Part shown: positions 1 to 7,727 of the stretch, one piece after another | How the letters are laid out: each line of letters opens with the position of its first letter | How positions within the stretch are numbered: the stretch's first letter is position 1 | From: Bacteroidales bacterium | GTDB lineage: Bacteria; Bacteroidota; Bacteroidia; Bacteroidales; UBA932 | Assembly (NCBI GenBank): GCA_017551405.1 | Contig: JAFZLP010000092.1 | Span: 1 to 13,474, forward strand | Length of the DNA stretch: 13,474 nucleotides | Reading direction: 5' to 3' | The notes under the pieces: model-generated | What the model was told of the DNA's origin: nothing | Seen by the model: only the letters and a program-made list of their open reading frames with translations | Database searches by the model: none | Translations under genes and position numbers: made by a program

Positions 1-1
1 C

Positions 2-346
2 ATCTGGCTGCTCATCATGCACAACGACGTCACCCAGACCACCAGCAGCGGCAATTCCGAAATCAGCCAGTACTACCAGTACCTGGCCTACCAGAGCTAC
101 ATGGGCAACATGTACGGCGGTTACGGCTATGGCGGATACGGATACGGTTACGGCAACAGCTACACCAACTATTACAACTACGCCATGCTGGCGCAGATGT
201 ACGGCCAGTCCACCACCTCCACCAGTACCAGCAGGAATCTCGACCGCGACCGCTACTACTTCTGCCGCCTTTACGGTCCGGAATGCCCCGACGAGCAGAT
301 GCGCCCCGCCCTGACATTCACGTACTCCGTCCCGAACAACGAATAA
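2..346 (+). CDS. 3' end of a Gly/Tyr-rich protein (partial, possibly DUF4270-like)
   Basis: The reading frame is open from the left edge, so this is the C-terminal part (about 114 residues) of a longer protein; the first ATG in frame (base 17) is probably internal. The visible part has a Ser/Thr/Gln/Tyr-rich stretch, a Gly-Tyr run (bases 113-157), more Tyr/Asn/Met/Ser-rich sequence, and an ordered end with RDRYYFCRLYGPE and RPALTFTYSVP. An ending of the type 'YY..LYGPE...RP.LTFTY' recalls the C-termini of large Bacteroidales DUF4270 lipoproteins or other beta-rich surface proteins; this is a tentative match from memory. The stop lies 4 bases before the next ATG, so it is probably co-transcribed with the lipoprotein gene that follows. 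The function is not known, and the N-terminus with any signal peptide lies outside the window. Confidence 0.6.
   Translation: MWLLIMHNDVTQTTSSGNSEISQYYQYLAYQSYMGNMYGGYGYGGYGYGYGNSYTNYYNYAMLAQMYGQSTTSTSTSRNLDRDRYYFCRLYGPECPDEQMRPALTFTYSVPNNE
113..157 (+). repeat. Gly-Tyr codon run (GGN TAY low-complexity repeat)
   Basis: Within the partial first gene, GGN and TAY codons alternate irregularly and encode a stretch of only Gly and Tyr ending in Asn. It is in frame and is best read as a flexible low-complexity segment of the protein. Such short-period DNA can change length by slippage, but nothing here shows that it does. Confidence 0.7.
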
Positions 347-350
347 AACC

Positions 351-1376
351 ATGAAAAATATACTGTTCACCGTGCTTGCGATCGCAGCGGTCGCATGCAC
401 ATCCGAGAAGAAGACGACCCTGAGCGGAACCGTTCCCGAAGGGGTCGAAAAGGTCTCCGTAAAGGTGCCCGACCTGGGTATCGACACTCTCGTAGCCGTG
501 AACAACGGCAGTTTCTCCATAGACCTTCCCTTTGACAAGACCGCATCCGGAATCGTTTCTATTGCAAGGAACAGGACCCAGTTCGTGCTCGACGGCACAG
601 TCCTCACCCTTCAGGAAGACGGCGACGCCCTCATTGCCAAATCCTCGAAGCCCGCAGCCAGCATCACCGAACGCATGAACGAGTTCGTGCTCTGGAGCCG
701 CGACTTCATGAAGCGCTACCAGGAAGCCGAAGAGGAAGACGGCGACGCCCTCATGGACGAATACACCGCCAAGCTTGAAGAATGCGCAAAGGCGAACACT
801 GACAACGCATTCGGAATCATGTGCGTCCAGAGCCTCCAGGGTATGGCCGAGCCCGCGGAACTCCGCGAAATAATCGCCGCCCTCGCTCCCGAGCTTCAGG
901 AGAAGGAGACCATCGCAAACATGGTCAAGAGCATGGACGCCAAGGACGCCACCGCTCCCGGCAAGATGTTCACCGACTTCGAGATTCCCCAGCCCGACGG
1001 CACCGTGAAGAAACTCTCCGACTACGTAGGCAAGGGCAAGTACATCCTCGCCGACTTCTGGGCCAGCTGGTGCGGCCCCTGCAGGAGGGAGATCCCCAAC
1101 ATCAAGAAGGTTTACGACAAGTTCCACGGCCCGAAGTTCGACGTAGTGTCCATCGCCGTATGGGACAAGCTCGCCGACACCCAGAGGGCCATCGAGGTCG
1201 AGGGCCTCAAATGGAACCAGATTCTCGACGCGCAGAAGGTCCCGACCGACGCCTACGGCATAGTCGGCATCCCCGAGCTCATCCTCTTCGCTCCTGACGG
1301 AACCATCCTCAAGAGAGGCGAGGAACTGCGCGGAGAAAACATGGAACCCGCCATCGCCGAGTACCTCAAGAAGTAA
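351..1376 (+). CDS. thioredoxin-fold (TlpA/ResA-like) lipoprotein
   Basis: The 341-residue protein starts with a lipoprotein signal (hydrophobic residues 4-15, lipobox AVAC with the lipidated Cys at 16), so it should be exported and anchored in a membrane. Residues about 22-110 form a beta-rich DUF4369-like region (LSGTV, GSFSIDLPF), followed by a helical Glu/Ala/Lys-rich linker (about 105-200). A C-terminal thioredoxin domain (about 205-341) carries the redox motif WCGPC at 240-244 and the cis-proline of GIPE at 308. This is the common Bacteroidota layout for periplasmic TlpA-type thiol-disulfide oxidoreductases that reduce or isomerise disulfides in exported proteins; the actual partner is unknown. 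The start follows the previous stop by 4 bases, and the stop touches the uvrC start, so the genes are likely translated from one transcript. Family call is firm; the exact role is inferred. Confidence 0.9.
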   Translation: MKNILFTVLAIAAVACTSEKKTTLSGTVPEGVEKVSVKVPDLGIDTLVAVNNGSFSIDLPFDKTASGIVSIARNRTQFVLDGTVLTLQEDGDALIAKSSKPAASITERMNEFVLWSRDFMKRYQEAEEEDGDALMDEYTAKLEECAKANTDNAFGIMCVQSLQGMAEPAELREIIAALAPELQEKETIANMVKSMDAKDATAPGKMFTDFEIPQPDGTVKKLSDYVGKGKYILADFWASWCGPCRREIPNIKKVYDKFHGPKFDVVSIAVWDKLADTQRAIEVEGLKWNQILDAQKVPTDAYGIVGIPELILFAPDGTILKRGEELRGENMEPAIAEYLKK

Positions 1377-3185
1377 TTGAAGGTCAGCGAAAAAATACGA
1401 CTTTTACCGCATTCCCCCGGAGTCTACCGCTATTATGACTCCGAGGGAACGGTCATTTATGTGGGCAAGGCCAAGGACCTCCACAAGCGGGTGGCGCAGT
1501 ATTTCGTCGACCCTTCCAGGCTGAACACCAAGACCCGCCTGCTGGTAAGCAGGATAGCGGACGTGCAGTACAGCGTGGTCGATTCGGAATCCGACGCCCT
1601 GCTGCTCGAGAACAACCTCATCAAGCAGTACAAGCCCCGCTACAACATCCTCCTGAAAGACAGCAAGACCTACCCGTGGATATGCATCACCGACGAGCCC
1701 TACCCCAGGGTCTTCCTGACCCGCAGGCTCGAGAAGAACGGTTCGCGTTATTACGGCCCGTACAGCACCGTCATGCACGCCAGGGGCCTGCTGGATTTCT
1801 TCTATTCCAACTATCCCCTGCGCAGCTGCAAGTACAGGATAGACTCCGACGCCATCCTGCGGAAGAGGATCCGCCCCTGCCTCGACCTCCAGCTGGGACG
1901 CTGCCGCGGCGCCTGCACAGGCGCGGTGAGCGTCGAAGAGTACGGAGAGTGGATCTCTGAAATCGAATCGCTGCTGAAGGGCGGAGTCGGCGACATCATC
2001 AGGAGTTACGAGGCCAGGATGAAGCAGGCCTCCGACGCCCTCGACTTCGAGAGCGCCCAGTACTATAAGGAAAAGGCGGAACGGCTCCGGAAGCACTATT
2101 CCCGCAGCATCATCACCGCCGCAAGCGGCACCGATGCCGACGTGTTCTCGCTCGTCTTCGACGGGGCCGATGCCTACGGCAATTTCCTGCGCATCCGCGG
2201 CGGCGCCATCATCCAGAGCCTCAACCTTGGCTTCAAGAGCCGGATAGAAGAGGAGCAGGCGGCGGTGCTGAGCACTTTCATCGGCGAGATCGAAAGCAAG
2301 TTCGGAACCCTATCCAGGGAGATAATAGTCCCGTTCCTGCCGGACGTGCAGATGCCGGAAGTGAAGTTCACCGTGCCGGTGAAGGGCGACAAGCTGGCGC
2401 TGCTGGAACTGAGCGCCAAGAACGCCAGGGAGTATCATTTCAACACCCTCAAGCAGAGGGAGCACACCGACCCGGACGCCTTCCACCGCAGCGTCCTGGA
2501 GGAACTCCGCAAGGCCCTGGGAATGGACGTACTCCCCGAGCACATGGAGTGCTTTGACAACTCCAACATCCAGGGCACCAATCCGGTGGCCTCGTGCGTG
2601 GTCTTCAGGGGCGGGGTGCCGTCCAAGAAGGATTACCGGAAGTTCAAGATCAAGACCGTAGTGGGCGCCAACGACTACGCTTCCATGAAGGAAGTGGTGA
2701 ACCGCCGGTATTCGCGCATGATGGAGGAGGCTCCGGAAGACCTGCCCCAGCTGGTGGTGATCGACGGCGGCAAAGGCCAGCTGGAGTTTGCATGGCAGGC
2801 CCTCTGCGAACTCGGGCTGCAGGATTCGCTCACCGTAGTAGGCCTGGCCAAGAGGCAGGAAGAGGTCATCCGCGTAAGGGATCCCTATCCCCTGTTCCTT
2901 GACCGCAACTCGCAGGCTCTCAAACTGTTGCAGCAAATCCGCGACGAGGCGCACCGCTTCGGAATCACCTTCCACCGTTCGCTCCGCGACAAGTCGTCCA
3001 TAAAATCGGCGCTCGACGACATCCCCGGCGTAGGCCCCAAGACGGCCGAACGCCTTCTCCTGCATTACGGCTCGGTTGCGCGGATCGCCGCCGCAAATCC
3101 CGAAGAATTGGCTAACTTTGCAGGCCCGAAACTTGCCGGCAGGATACTGCGGGCGCTAAATCCCGGCTTATTCGACAATGACTGA
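1377..3185 (+). CDS. uvrC: UvrABC excinuclease subunit C
   Basis: This 602-residue protein is a full-length UvrC, which makes the 3' and 5' incisions beside bulky DNA lesions once UvrA/UvrB have marked them. In order: the GIY-YIG nuclease domain (GVY 15-17, YVG 28-30, Arg38, Glu78) for the 3' cut; a four-cysteine region (Cys151, 168, 176, 180) matching the iron-sulfur ligands described for UvrC; the UVR domain binding UvrB (about 205-240); the RNase H-like nuclease for the 5' cut (FDNS with Asp394, IDGG with Asp463); and a C-terminal tandem helix-hairpin-helix DNA-binding region (about 547-600, IPGVGPKTAE). All catalytic motifs are present. The start is a TTG immediately after the TAA of the lipoprotein gene, supported by the normal family N-terminus (LLPHSPGVYRYYD); no better ATG precedes the GIY motif. 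Its end overlaps the next gene by 8 bases. Confidence 0.97.
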   Translation: MKVSEKIRLLPHSPGVYRYYDSEGTVIYVGKAKDLHKRVAQYFVDPSRLNTKTRLLVSRIADVQYSVVDSESDALLLENNLIKQYKPRYNILLKDSKTYPWICITDEPYPRVFLTRRLEKNGSRYYGPYSTVMHARGLLDFFYSNYPLRSCKYRIDSDAILRKRIRPCLDLQLGRCRGACTGAVSVEEYGEWISEIESLLKGGVGDIIRSYEARMKQASDALDFESAQYYKEKAERLRKHYSRSIITAASGTDADVFSLVFDGADAYGNFLRIRGGAIIQSLNLGFKSRIEEEQAAVLSTFIGEIESKFGTLSREIIVPFLPDVQMPEVKFTVPVKGDKLALLELSAKNAREYHFNTLKQREHTDPDAFHRSVLEELRKALGMDVLPEHMECFDNSNIQGTNPVASCVVFRGGVPSKKDYRKFKIKTVVGANDYASMKEVVNRRYSRMMEEAPEDLPQLVVIDGGKGQLEFAWQALCELGLQDSLTVVGLAKRQEEVIRVRDPYPLFLDRNSQALKLLQQIRDEAHRFGITFHRSLRDKSSIKSALDDIPGVGPKTAERLLLHYGSVARIAAANPEELANFAGPKLAGRILRALNPGLFDND

Positions 3186-3999
3186 CGAAAAGACATTCAA
3201 CAAATGGTTCAACGTCTTCCTGGTAGTGGGAATGACGGTCTGCCTCACCATAGCGTGCATCCATAACCTCACCGAAAACGCAGGAGGCGCCGGGCTCACT
3301 TCGCAGCCCTGGTTCATCATCCTCACTTCCGTGGGCGCCCTCATGGGCGTGATCAGCACCATCCTGGCGGCCAACGCCAACATCCTCACCTTTGTGTTCG
3401 GCCTCATAGACGTGATCATCTTCTCGTTCACGCTCTTCGACCAGAGGATATACATGCTGCTGGCCCTGCACGTGGGGTACTTCATCCCCATGGAATTCAT
3501 AGGGTTCTACCAGTGGAAGAAACGCGGAGGCTCCGCCAGCGACTCGACCCTCAGGACCCGCAGGCTCAAGGGGGTGCAGTGGCTCTGGACGCTCCTGCTG
3601 TTCGCGGGCGTCTTCGCCCTGATGATGCTGCTGCGCTGGTCGCTCGATTCGGGTGCGCTGGCAAGGCTCACCGGATGGGACTGGCTTCTCAGCGCCGCCC
3701 AGGAGGTGAATTTCAAGGATATGGCCCTGGACTGCACCATGACCACCGCCAACATCGTGGCGCTCGTGCTCATGGCGCTGGCGTTCACGGACCAGTGGTA
3801 CCTGTGGATACTGGTGAACATCAGCTCCATCGTCGCCTTCTCCTCCAAGCTTGCGGCCGGAGGCCCGGAATCAAGTTATACGATTGCTCAGCTCCTCAAA
3901 TACATATTCTATCTGCTCAACAGCTTCAATGCGTTGCGCATCTGGCTCAAACTAAGCAGGCAATCCGGAGACTCTCCGGAACCTGCCGACGCGGTGTAA
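3178..3999 (+). CDS. pnuC: PnuC-family nicotinamide riboside (vitamin precursor) transporter
   Basis: A 273-residue integral membrane protein with about seven hydrophobic segments and a short charged C-terminus. PnuC-type features are the aromatic FYQWKK near 110-115 at the end of a membrane helix, the LDCTMTTANIVA helix (from 184) followed by WYLWILVNISSIVAF, and the last helix YIFYLLNSFNALRIW. PnuC proteins are facilitators for nicotinamide riboside, trapped inside by phosphorylation for NAD synthesis; related subfamilies carry thiamine (PnuT) or riboflavin (PnuX). Nothing in the window fixes the substrate: there is no thiamine riboswitch and no NadR or thiamine pyrophosphokinase gene next door. 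The ATG lies inside the end of uvrC (8-base overlap), implying translational coupling. The gene is the last of this run, since acpP has its own promoter. Confidence 0.82.
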   Translation: MTDEKTFNKWFNVFLVVGMTVCLTIACIHNLTENAGGAGLTSQPWFIILTSVGALMGVISTILAANANILTFVFGLIDVIIFSFTLFDQRIYMLLALHVGYFIPMEFIGFYQWKKRGGSASDSTLRTRRLKGVQWLWTLLLFAGVFALMMLLRWSLDSGALARLTGWDWLLSAAQEVNFKDMALDCTMTTANIVALVLMALAFTDQWYLWILVNISSIVAFSSKLAAGGPESSYTIAQLLKYIFYLLNSFNALRIWLKLSRQSGDSPEPADAV

Positions 4000-4007
4000 C
4001 CGCATTG

Positions 4008-4039
4008 TTTGGAGAAATTAATTATTTTTCGTTACTTTG
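4008..4039 (+). promoter_or_regulatory. Bacteroidota-type promoter of acpP
   Basis: TTTG at 4008-4011 is followed after exactly 20 bases by TTACTTTG at 4032-4039. The Bacteroidota sigma-ABfr consensus is TTTG (-33), 19-20 bases, TAnnTTTG (-7); only the second base of the -7 box differs. Transcription would start near 4043-4047, giving a leader of about 35-40 bases that is AT-rich and lacks a Shine-Dalgarno sequence, as is usual in this phylum. Confidence 0.75.
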
Positions 4040-4081
4040 CGAAACCTATTGACTAGAAAGTACTACAAAATCTAAATTATT

Positions 4082-4336
4082 ATGGAATACGAAGAGATCG
4101 TAAACAAAGTGAAGGCCATCATCGTCGACAAACTCGGCGTTGAGCCCTCCGAGGTAACCGAAACCGCCAATTTCACCAATGATCTTGGCGCTGATTCCCT
4201 GGATACCGTCGAGCTTCTCATGGAGTTCGAGAAGGTGTTCGGAGTTAAGATTCCCGATGAAGAAACCAGCGGCATCGCAACCGTAAAGGATGCCATCGAC
4301 AAGGTCGCCGAAAAGCTCGGCACCCCGGTAGCATAA
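4082..4336 (+). CDS. acpP: acyl carrier protein
   Basis: An 84-residue acidic protein that carries growing acyl chains during type II fatty acid synthesis. The motif GADSLDTVE gives Ser39 as the site for the 4'-phosphopantetheine arm added by AcpS. The surrounding four-helix layout (helix 1 [17 protein letters not shown], helix 2 after [21 protein letters not shown]-terminal [13 protein letters not shown]) and the length are standard. It has its own promoter upstream and an intrinsic terminator downstream, so it appears to be transcribed alone. In many Bacteroidota acpP is followed by fabF; here the next sequence is the 3' end of the convergent ribosomal block, so fabF must be elsewhere. The low-GC 5' flank contrasts with the GC-rich coding DNA around it and agrees with a fresh transcription unit. 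Confidence 0.97.
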   Translation: MEYEEIVNKVKAIIVDKLGVEPSEVTETANFTNDLGADSLDTVELLMEFEKVFGVKIPDEETSGIATVKDAIDKVAEKLGTPVA

Positions 4337-4365
4337 ATCCTTTACAATAAAAACGCTATCAAAAA

Positions 4366-4405
4366 GAAGACGGTCGGTATATTTACCGGCCGTTTTCAAT
4401 TTTAC
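4366..4405 (+). terminator. intrinsic terminator after acpP
   Basis: A ten-pair stem (4370-4379 with 4384-4393, one G-U pair, 4-base loop) is followed by TTTT, CAA and another T run. It lies 30 bases after the acpP stop and reads as a rho-independent terminator for the plus strand. The T tract is interrupted, so read-through is possible. Confidence 0.7.
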
Positions 4406-4413
4406 GGCTAAGC

Positions 4414-4450
4414 ACAAAAAAAGATGACCGGCAGTTTTGCCGGTCATCTT
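4414..4450 (-). terminator. intrinsic terminator after rpsC
   Basis: A perfect 12-base inverted repeat (4421-4432 with 4439-4450, 6-base loop) is followed on the minus strand by seven U residues (complement of A 4416-4422). It begins 20 bases past the rpsC stop. On the plus strand the same hairpin has no T tract, so it acts for the ribosomal operon. It shows that the operon really ends after rpsC. Confidence 0.9.
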
Positions 4451-4469
4451 CGTATTGGATTACTCCGTA

Positions 4470-5252
4470 CTAGCTGTCGGAGCGCTCGCTGTCACGGCGG
4501 GGCCTGCGGTCGCCACCACGACGGTCACCGTCGCGACGGGGCCTGCGGTCGCCACCACGGCCGGTGCCGCGATTAGCGCCTGCAGCCTGTGCGTTGGCAG
4601 CAGCGTAGGCAGCGGGAGAAAGATCCTGCTTGCCGTACTTCTCGCCGTTGCAGATCCAGACCTTGATGCCCATGGCACCCATCTGGGTACGGGCCACTGC
4701 GAGAGCGTAGTCGATGTCGGCGCGGAAGGTGTGGAGCGGGGTCCTGCCTTCCTTGAACATCTCGCTGCGAGCGATTTCAGCACCGCCTACACGGCCGCTG
4801 ATCTGCACCTTGATACCCTCGGCGCCTACACGCATGGTGTTGGCGATCGCCATCTTGATGGCGCGGCGGTAAGACACGCGGCCTTCAATCTGACGGGCGA
4901 TGCTGTCAGCTACGATGTGGGCGTCAACCTCGGGACGACGGACCTCGTAGATATTCACCTGCACGTCCTTGCCGGTAACCTTCTTGAGCTCTTCCTTGAG
5001 CTTGTCGACCTCGGTGCCGCCCTTGCCGATGATGAAACCGGGACGGGCCGCATAGATGGTGACGGTTATGAGCTTGAGGGTGCGTTCGATGACGATCCTG
5101 CTGAGGCCGGCCTTTGCGAGACGGCTGTTCAGATACTTGCGGATTTTGAAGTCTTCCGCAATCTTTTCGGCGTAGTTGCCACCTGCCCAGTTGGAGTCCC
5201 AGCCGCGGGTGATGCCGATTCTGTTGCTGATAGGATTAGTTTTCTGTCCCAT
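4470..5252 (-). CDS. rpsC: 30S ribosomal protein S3 (uS3)
   Basis: A 260-residue uS3, part of the head of the small subunit at the mRNA entry channel, where it helps unwind mRNA. The N-terminus [14 protein letters not shown] is typical, and the type II KH domain has the GFIIGKGG loop at 72-79. The C-terminal domain ([25 protein letters not shown]) is complete to about residue 215. After it comes a 42-residue tail, Ala-rich and then Arg/Asp/Gly-rich, with two 10-residue copies of [10 protein letters not shown] (232-241 and 245-254). E. coli S3 has about 233 residues; an extended basic tail is usual in Bacteroidota, but the repeated sequence is distinctive. The start lies 2 bases after the rplV stop, with an AGGAGG sequence inside the end of rplV. 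It is the last gene of the block, followed by a strong terminator. Confidence 0.97.
   Translation of the reverse strand: MGQKTNPISNRIGITRGWDSNWAGGNYAEKIAEDFKIRKYLNSRLAKAGLSRIVIERTLKLITVTIYAARPGFIIGKGGTEVDKLKEELKKVTGKDVQVNIYEVRRPEVDAHIVADSIARQIEGRVSYRRAIKMAIANTMRVGAEGIKVQISGRVGGAEIARSEMFKEGRTPLHTFRADIDYALAVARTQMGAMGIKVWICNGEKYGKQDLSPAAYAAANAQAAGANRGTGRGGDRRPRRDGDRRGGDRRPRRDSERSDS
4498..4559 (-). repeat. 39-base-period tandem repeat in the 3' end of rpsC
   Basis: An identical 23-base unit occurs at 4498-4520 and 4537-4559, a period of 39 bases (13 codons). It encodes the two [10 protein letters not shown] copies in the S3 tail. The in-frame period and the identical DNA suggest a recent duplication within the gene. 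Confidence 0.85.
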
Positions 5253-5254
5253 GA

Positions 5255-5674
5255 TTATTTAGCCTCCTCCTGTGCGGGTTTAACATCGAGTACAACGGTC
5301 ACGTGGTTGGAACGCTTGCGGATGCGGCCGGCCCTGCCCTGCGGCATGGGGCGGATGCGCTTGATGGTGCGTCCTTCACCTACCATTATAGTCTTTACAT
5401 ATACGTTGCCGTTGTCGAGCTCCTTGGCGCTCTCGGGATTCTTGGCTTCCCAGTTCGCGATGGCGCTGCGGAGAAGTTTCTCGAGCTTGATGCTGGGCTC
5501 GCGCTTGCTGAAGTGAAGGATATCGAGGGCCTTGTTGACCTCGACACCCCTTACGGTGTCAGCGACGAGACGCATCTTGCGGGGAGATGTGGGAACTTCA
5601 TTCAGTTTGGCGATTGCCGTGGTCTTCCTGGCTTCCTTGAAGCGTTCGGCCATAAGTCTTTTTCTCTGTCCCAT
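5255..5674 (-). CDS. rplV: 50S ribosomal protein L22 (uL22)
   Basis: A 139-residue uL22, which lines the nascent-peptide exit tunnel of the large subunit. Family features are [17 protein letters not shown] in the N-terminal half, [13 protein letters not shown] in the centre, and the extended loop and end [24 protein letters not shown]. The N-terminal [17 protein letters not shown] extension and the length (E. coli L22 has 110 residues) fit Bacteroidota members, so the first Met is kept rather than Met8. It sits 2 bases after the rpsS stop and 2 bases before the rpsC start. Macrolide resistance changes map to the loop in other species; none can be judged here. Confidence 0.97.
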   Translation of the reverse strand: MGQRKRLMAERFKEARKTTAIAKLNEVPTSPRKMRLVADTVRGVEVNKALDILHFSKREPSIKLEKLLRSAIANWEAKNPESAKELDNGNVYVKTIMVGEGRTIKRIRPMPQGRAGRIRKRSNHVTVVLDVKPAQEEAK

Positions 5675-5676
5675 GG

Positions 5677-5949
5677 TTACTTCTTGTTATTGCCGGAATG
5701 TCCTCTGAAAGTGCGGGTCGGCGCAAACTCGCCGAGCTTGTGACCGACCATCTGCTCGGTTACATAAACAGGAATGAACTTGTTCCCGTTGTGAACCGCG
5801 ACAGTATGGCCGATGAAGTCAGGTGAAATCATGCTGGAACGGCTCCAGGTCTTGACCACCTCTTTCTTCTTGCCACCTTCATTCATGGCAAGAATCCTCT
5901 TTTCCAGGGCTTCCTGGATGTATGGTCCTTTTTTAAGTGAACGACTCAT
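5677..5949 (-). CDS. rpsS: 30S ribosomal protein S19 (uS19)
   Basis: A 90-residue uS19 in the head of the small subunit, next to S13 and the A-site finger contact. The N-terminus [11 protein letters not shown], the centre [22 protein letters not shown] and the end [17 protein letters not shown] are unmistakable. Length is normal (E. coli 92). It lies 9 bases after the rplB stop and 2 bases before rplV, in the classic S10-operon order. A weak AGGA precedes the start. Confidence 0.97.
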   Translation of the reverse strand: MSRSLKKGPYIQEALEKRILAMNEGGKKKEVVKTWSRSSMISPDFIGHTVAVHNGNKFIPVYVTEQMVGHKLGEFAPTRTFRGHSGNNKK

Positions 5950-5958
5950 AATTCCTGT

Positions 5959-6783
5959 TTATTTCTTTCTTCTTTCAATTATGAACTTGTTGGAAGTGGC
6001 CTTCGGGTTGCGGGTCTTGTAGCCCTTTGCGGGGAGACCCTTGCGCGAACGCGGATGTCCGCCGGAGGCACGTCCTTCACCACCGCCCATCGGGTGGTCG
6101 TGCGGGTTCATGACGACGCCGCGGTTGTGCGGCCTGCGACCCAGATGACGGGGACGTCCAGCCTTACCGTCGCTCTCGAGGTTGTGGTCTCCGTTGGAGA
6201 CGATACCTACGGTGGCGCGGCAGCTGACGGTTACCATGCGGGTTTCGCCGGAGGGCAGACGAAGCACTGCGTAGTTGCCCTCACGGGCTGCAAGCTGTGC
6301 GTAGGTGCCTGCGGAGCGCGCCATTGCGGCGCCCTGGCCGGGACGAAGCTCGATGTTGTGAACCTGGGTACCAACAGGAATTTCGCTGAGGGGAAGGCAG
6401 TTGCCGATTTCGGGGGCAACACCCTTACCGGAAGCGATGACCTGACCGACCTGAATCTTGTCGGGAGCGATGATGTAGCGATACTCGCCGTCCTCATACT
6501 GGACGAGGGCGATGCGTGCACTGCGGTTCGGGTCGTACTCGATGGTACGGACGGTAGCGGTGCAGTTGTCCTTGTTGCGGAGGAAGTCGATGACGCGGTA
6601 CATCCTCTTGTGACCGCCGCCTATATAGCGCATCGTGAGCTGGCCGGTGTTGTTGCGGCCGCCGGTGCGGTGCAGGGGCTCGAGCAATGACTTGTGGGGC
6701 TTGTTCGTCGTGATTTCGGCGAACGTGCTGATGACCTTGTTCCTCTGTCCGGGAGTGGTCGGTTTGAATTTCTTAACTGCCAT
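5959..6783 (-). CDS. rplB: 50S ribosomal protein L2 (uL2)
   Basis: A 274-residue uL2, needed for subunit joining and peptidyl-transferase centre formation. Recognisable segments are [52 protein letters not shown] and the C-terminal [22 protein letters not shown] loop reaching toward 23S rRNA. The Met in HPMGGG replaces the His of the E. coli HPHGGG loop; as I recall it this is the normal Bacteroidota form. Length matches E. coli (273). The start has an unusually strong Shine-Dalgarno sequence (AGGAGGT) that overlaps the stop of rplW, 11 bases away. Confidence 0.97.
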   Translation of the reverse strand: MAVKKFKPTTPGQRNKVISTFAEITTNKPHKSLLEPLHRTGGRNNTGQLTMRYIGGGHKRMYRVIDFLRNKDNCTATVRTIEYDPNRSARIALVQYEDGEYRYIIAPDKIQVGQVIASGKGVAPEIGNCLPLSEIPVGTQVHNIELRPGQGAAMARSAGTYAQLAAREGNYAVLRLPSGETRMVTVSCRATVGIVSNGDHNLESDGKAGRPRHLGRRPHNRGVVMNPHDHPMGGGEGRASGGHPRSRKGLPAKGYKTRNPKATSNKFIIERRKK

Positions 6784-6789
6784 TGTCTT

Positions 6790-6796
6790 ACCTCCT
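6790..6796 (-). promoter_or_regulatory. strong Shine-Dalgarno sequence of rplB
   Basis: On the minus strand AGGAGGT stands 6 bases before the rplB ATG, and its first bases form the rplW stop codon (TAG). A full match to the anti-SD is uncommon in Bacteroidota, where most genes are translated without one. Comparable sequences precede rpsC (AGGAGG) and rplD (GGAGG) in the same operon. Confidence 0.75.
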
Positions 6797-7085
6797 ATAT
6801 ATTAGCGTAGAAGTCGATCTTGTCTTCCCCTGCGAGGGTGACGTATGCCTTCTTGAAGTGGTTCGTACGGCCGCGGAGAATGCCGCTCTTGGAGAAACGG
6901 CTCTTGCGCTTGCCGTGGTAGTTGATGGTATTCACGTCTGCAACGGATACTCCATACATCTTCTCCACTGCATCCTTGATCTGAAGCTTGTTGGCGTCGC
7001 GGTCGACCACGAAGCCATAACGGTTCAACTTTTCGCCCTGAACCGTGAGCTTCTCAGTAACTATTGGCTTAATAATGATTCCCAT
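6795..7085 (-). CDS. rplW: 50S ribosomal protein L23 (uL23)
   Basis: A 96-residue uL23, located at the tunnel exit where trigger factor and SRP dock. Typical features are [12 protein letters not shown] at the N-terminus, [33 protein letters not shown] in the middle, and the basic loop [27 protein letters not shown]. Length is normal (E. coli 100). Spacing is 12 bases from the rplD stop, and the stop overlaps the rplB ribosome-binding site, so translation of rplW and rplB may be coupled. Confidence 0.96.
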   Translation of the reverse strand: MGIIIKPIVTEKLTVQGEKLNRYGFVVDRDANKLQIKDAVEKMYGVSVADVNTINYHGKRKSRFSKSGILRGRTNHFKKAYVTLAGEDKIDFYANI

Positions 7086-7097
7086 TTCTTGTAGAAT

Positions 7098-7724
7098 TTA
7101 TTTTTTCCTTTCTGCAAGAATGTCCTGTACGCCGTCCACCAGAACCACAGAATTCGCATTCATGATGGCGTAGGTGTTGATTTCGTCGACAGTGATGACA
7201 TTTACATAAGGAAGGTTGCGGGAAGAAAGGAAGATATTGTCGGAGTTCTGCGGGAGGACAAAGAGAACCTTGCGGTCTCCGGCCTTGAGTGCAGAAAGGA
7301 TGCCTGCAAATTCCTTGGTCTTGGGAGCGTCCATAGCGAACGGCTCGACGACCTTGAGGGCGTTCTCCTTAACTTTATAAGAGAGAGCTGAACAGCGTGC
7401 GAGGGATTTGACCTTCTTGTTGAGCTTGCCGCCGTACCAGCGGGGCTTGGGACCGAAGATGCTGCCGCCGCCTACATAGGTACCGGCCTTGATGGAACCG
7501 TGACGTGCACCGCCGCCGCCTTTCTGGCGACCCATTTTCTTGGTGCTGTAAGCAACTTCGCTGCGGTCCTTGCTCTTGGCGTTGCCATGACGCTGATGCG
7601 CGAGATACTGGATGACGTCGAGATAGATGGCGTGATCGTTGGGTTCGATGCCGAAAACGGCGTCGTCGAGGACGACCTGCTTTCCGGAATCGGTACCGTC
7701 TATTTTAAGTACGTTCAGATTCAT
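7098..7724 (-). CDS. rplD: 50S ribosomal protein L4 (uL4)
   Basis: A 208-residue uL4, whose loop reaches the constriction of the exit tunnel. The loop (GRQKGGGGARHGSIKAGTYVGGGSIFGPKPR, about residues 65-95) and the body (KALSYKV-like SALSYKVKENALKVVEPF, C-terminal NANSVVLVDGVQDI) are conserved. In E. coli L4 represses its own S10 operon by binding the leader; whether that happens here is unknown, since the leader is different and rpsJ is absent. The start is 3 bases after the rplC stop and has GGAGG about 9 bases upstream. Confidence 0.96.
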   Translation of the reverse strand: MNLNVLKIDGTDSGKQVVLDDAVFGIEPNDHAIYLDVIQYLAHQRHGNAKSKDRSEVAYSTKKMGRQKGGGGARHGSIKAGTYVGGGSIFGPKPRWYGGKLNKKVKSLARCSALSYKVKENALKVVEPFAMDAPKTKEFAGILSALKAGDRKVLFVLPQNSDNIFLSSRNLPYVNVITVDEINTYAIMNANSVVLVDGVQDILAERKK

Positions 7725-7727
7725 GGT

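Noticed and set aside
318..1127. Minus-strand open frame opposite the thioredoxin lipoprotein gene
   Set aside because: Shadow frame; the plus-strand protein has a lipobox, a WCGPC motif and tight junctions with its neighbours.
2310..3065. Minus-strand open frame opposite uvrC
   Set aside because: Shadow of a complete uvrC with all catalytic motifs.
3113..3120. TAACTTTG, a perfect -7 box 58 bases before pnuC
   Set aside because: No TTG or TTTG 19-20 bases upstream and it lies in uvrC coding sequence; may be chance. An internal promoter is possible but not supported.
3178..3999. Possible thiamine transporter (PnuT) rather than nicotinamide riboside transporter
   Set aside because: No TPP riboswitch and no thiamine pyrophosphokinase neighbour; substrate left open rather than assigned to thiamine.
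4437..5516. Long plus-strand open frame opposite rpsC and rplV
   Set aside because: It is the antisense shadow of GC-rich, strongly biased ribosomal genes; its translation is low-complexity Ala/Val/Thr/Asp sequence and matches no family I know.
6055..6690. Plus-strand open frame opposite rplB
   Set aside because: Antisense shadow of the L2 gene; no start signal, and composition is Val/Ala/Gly-rich as expected from a complemented ribosomal gene.
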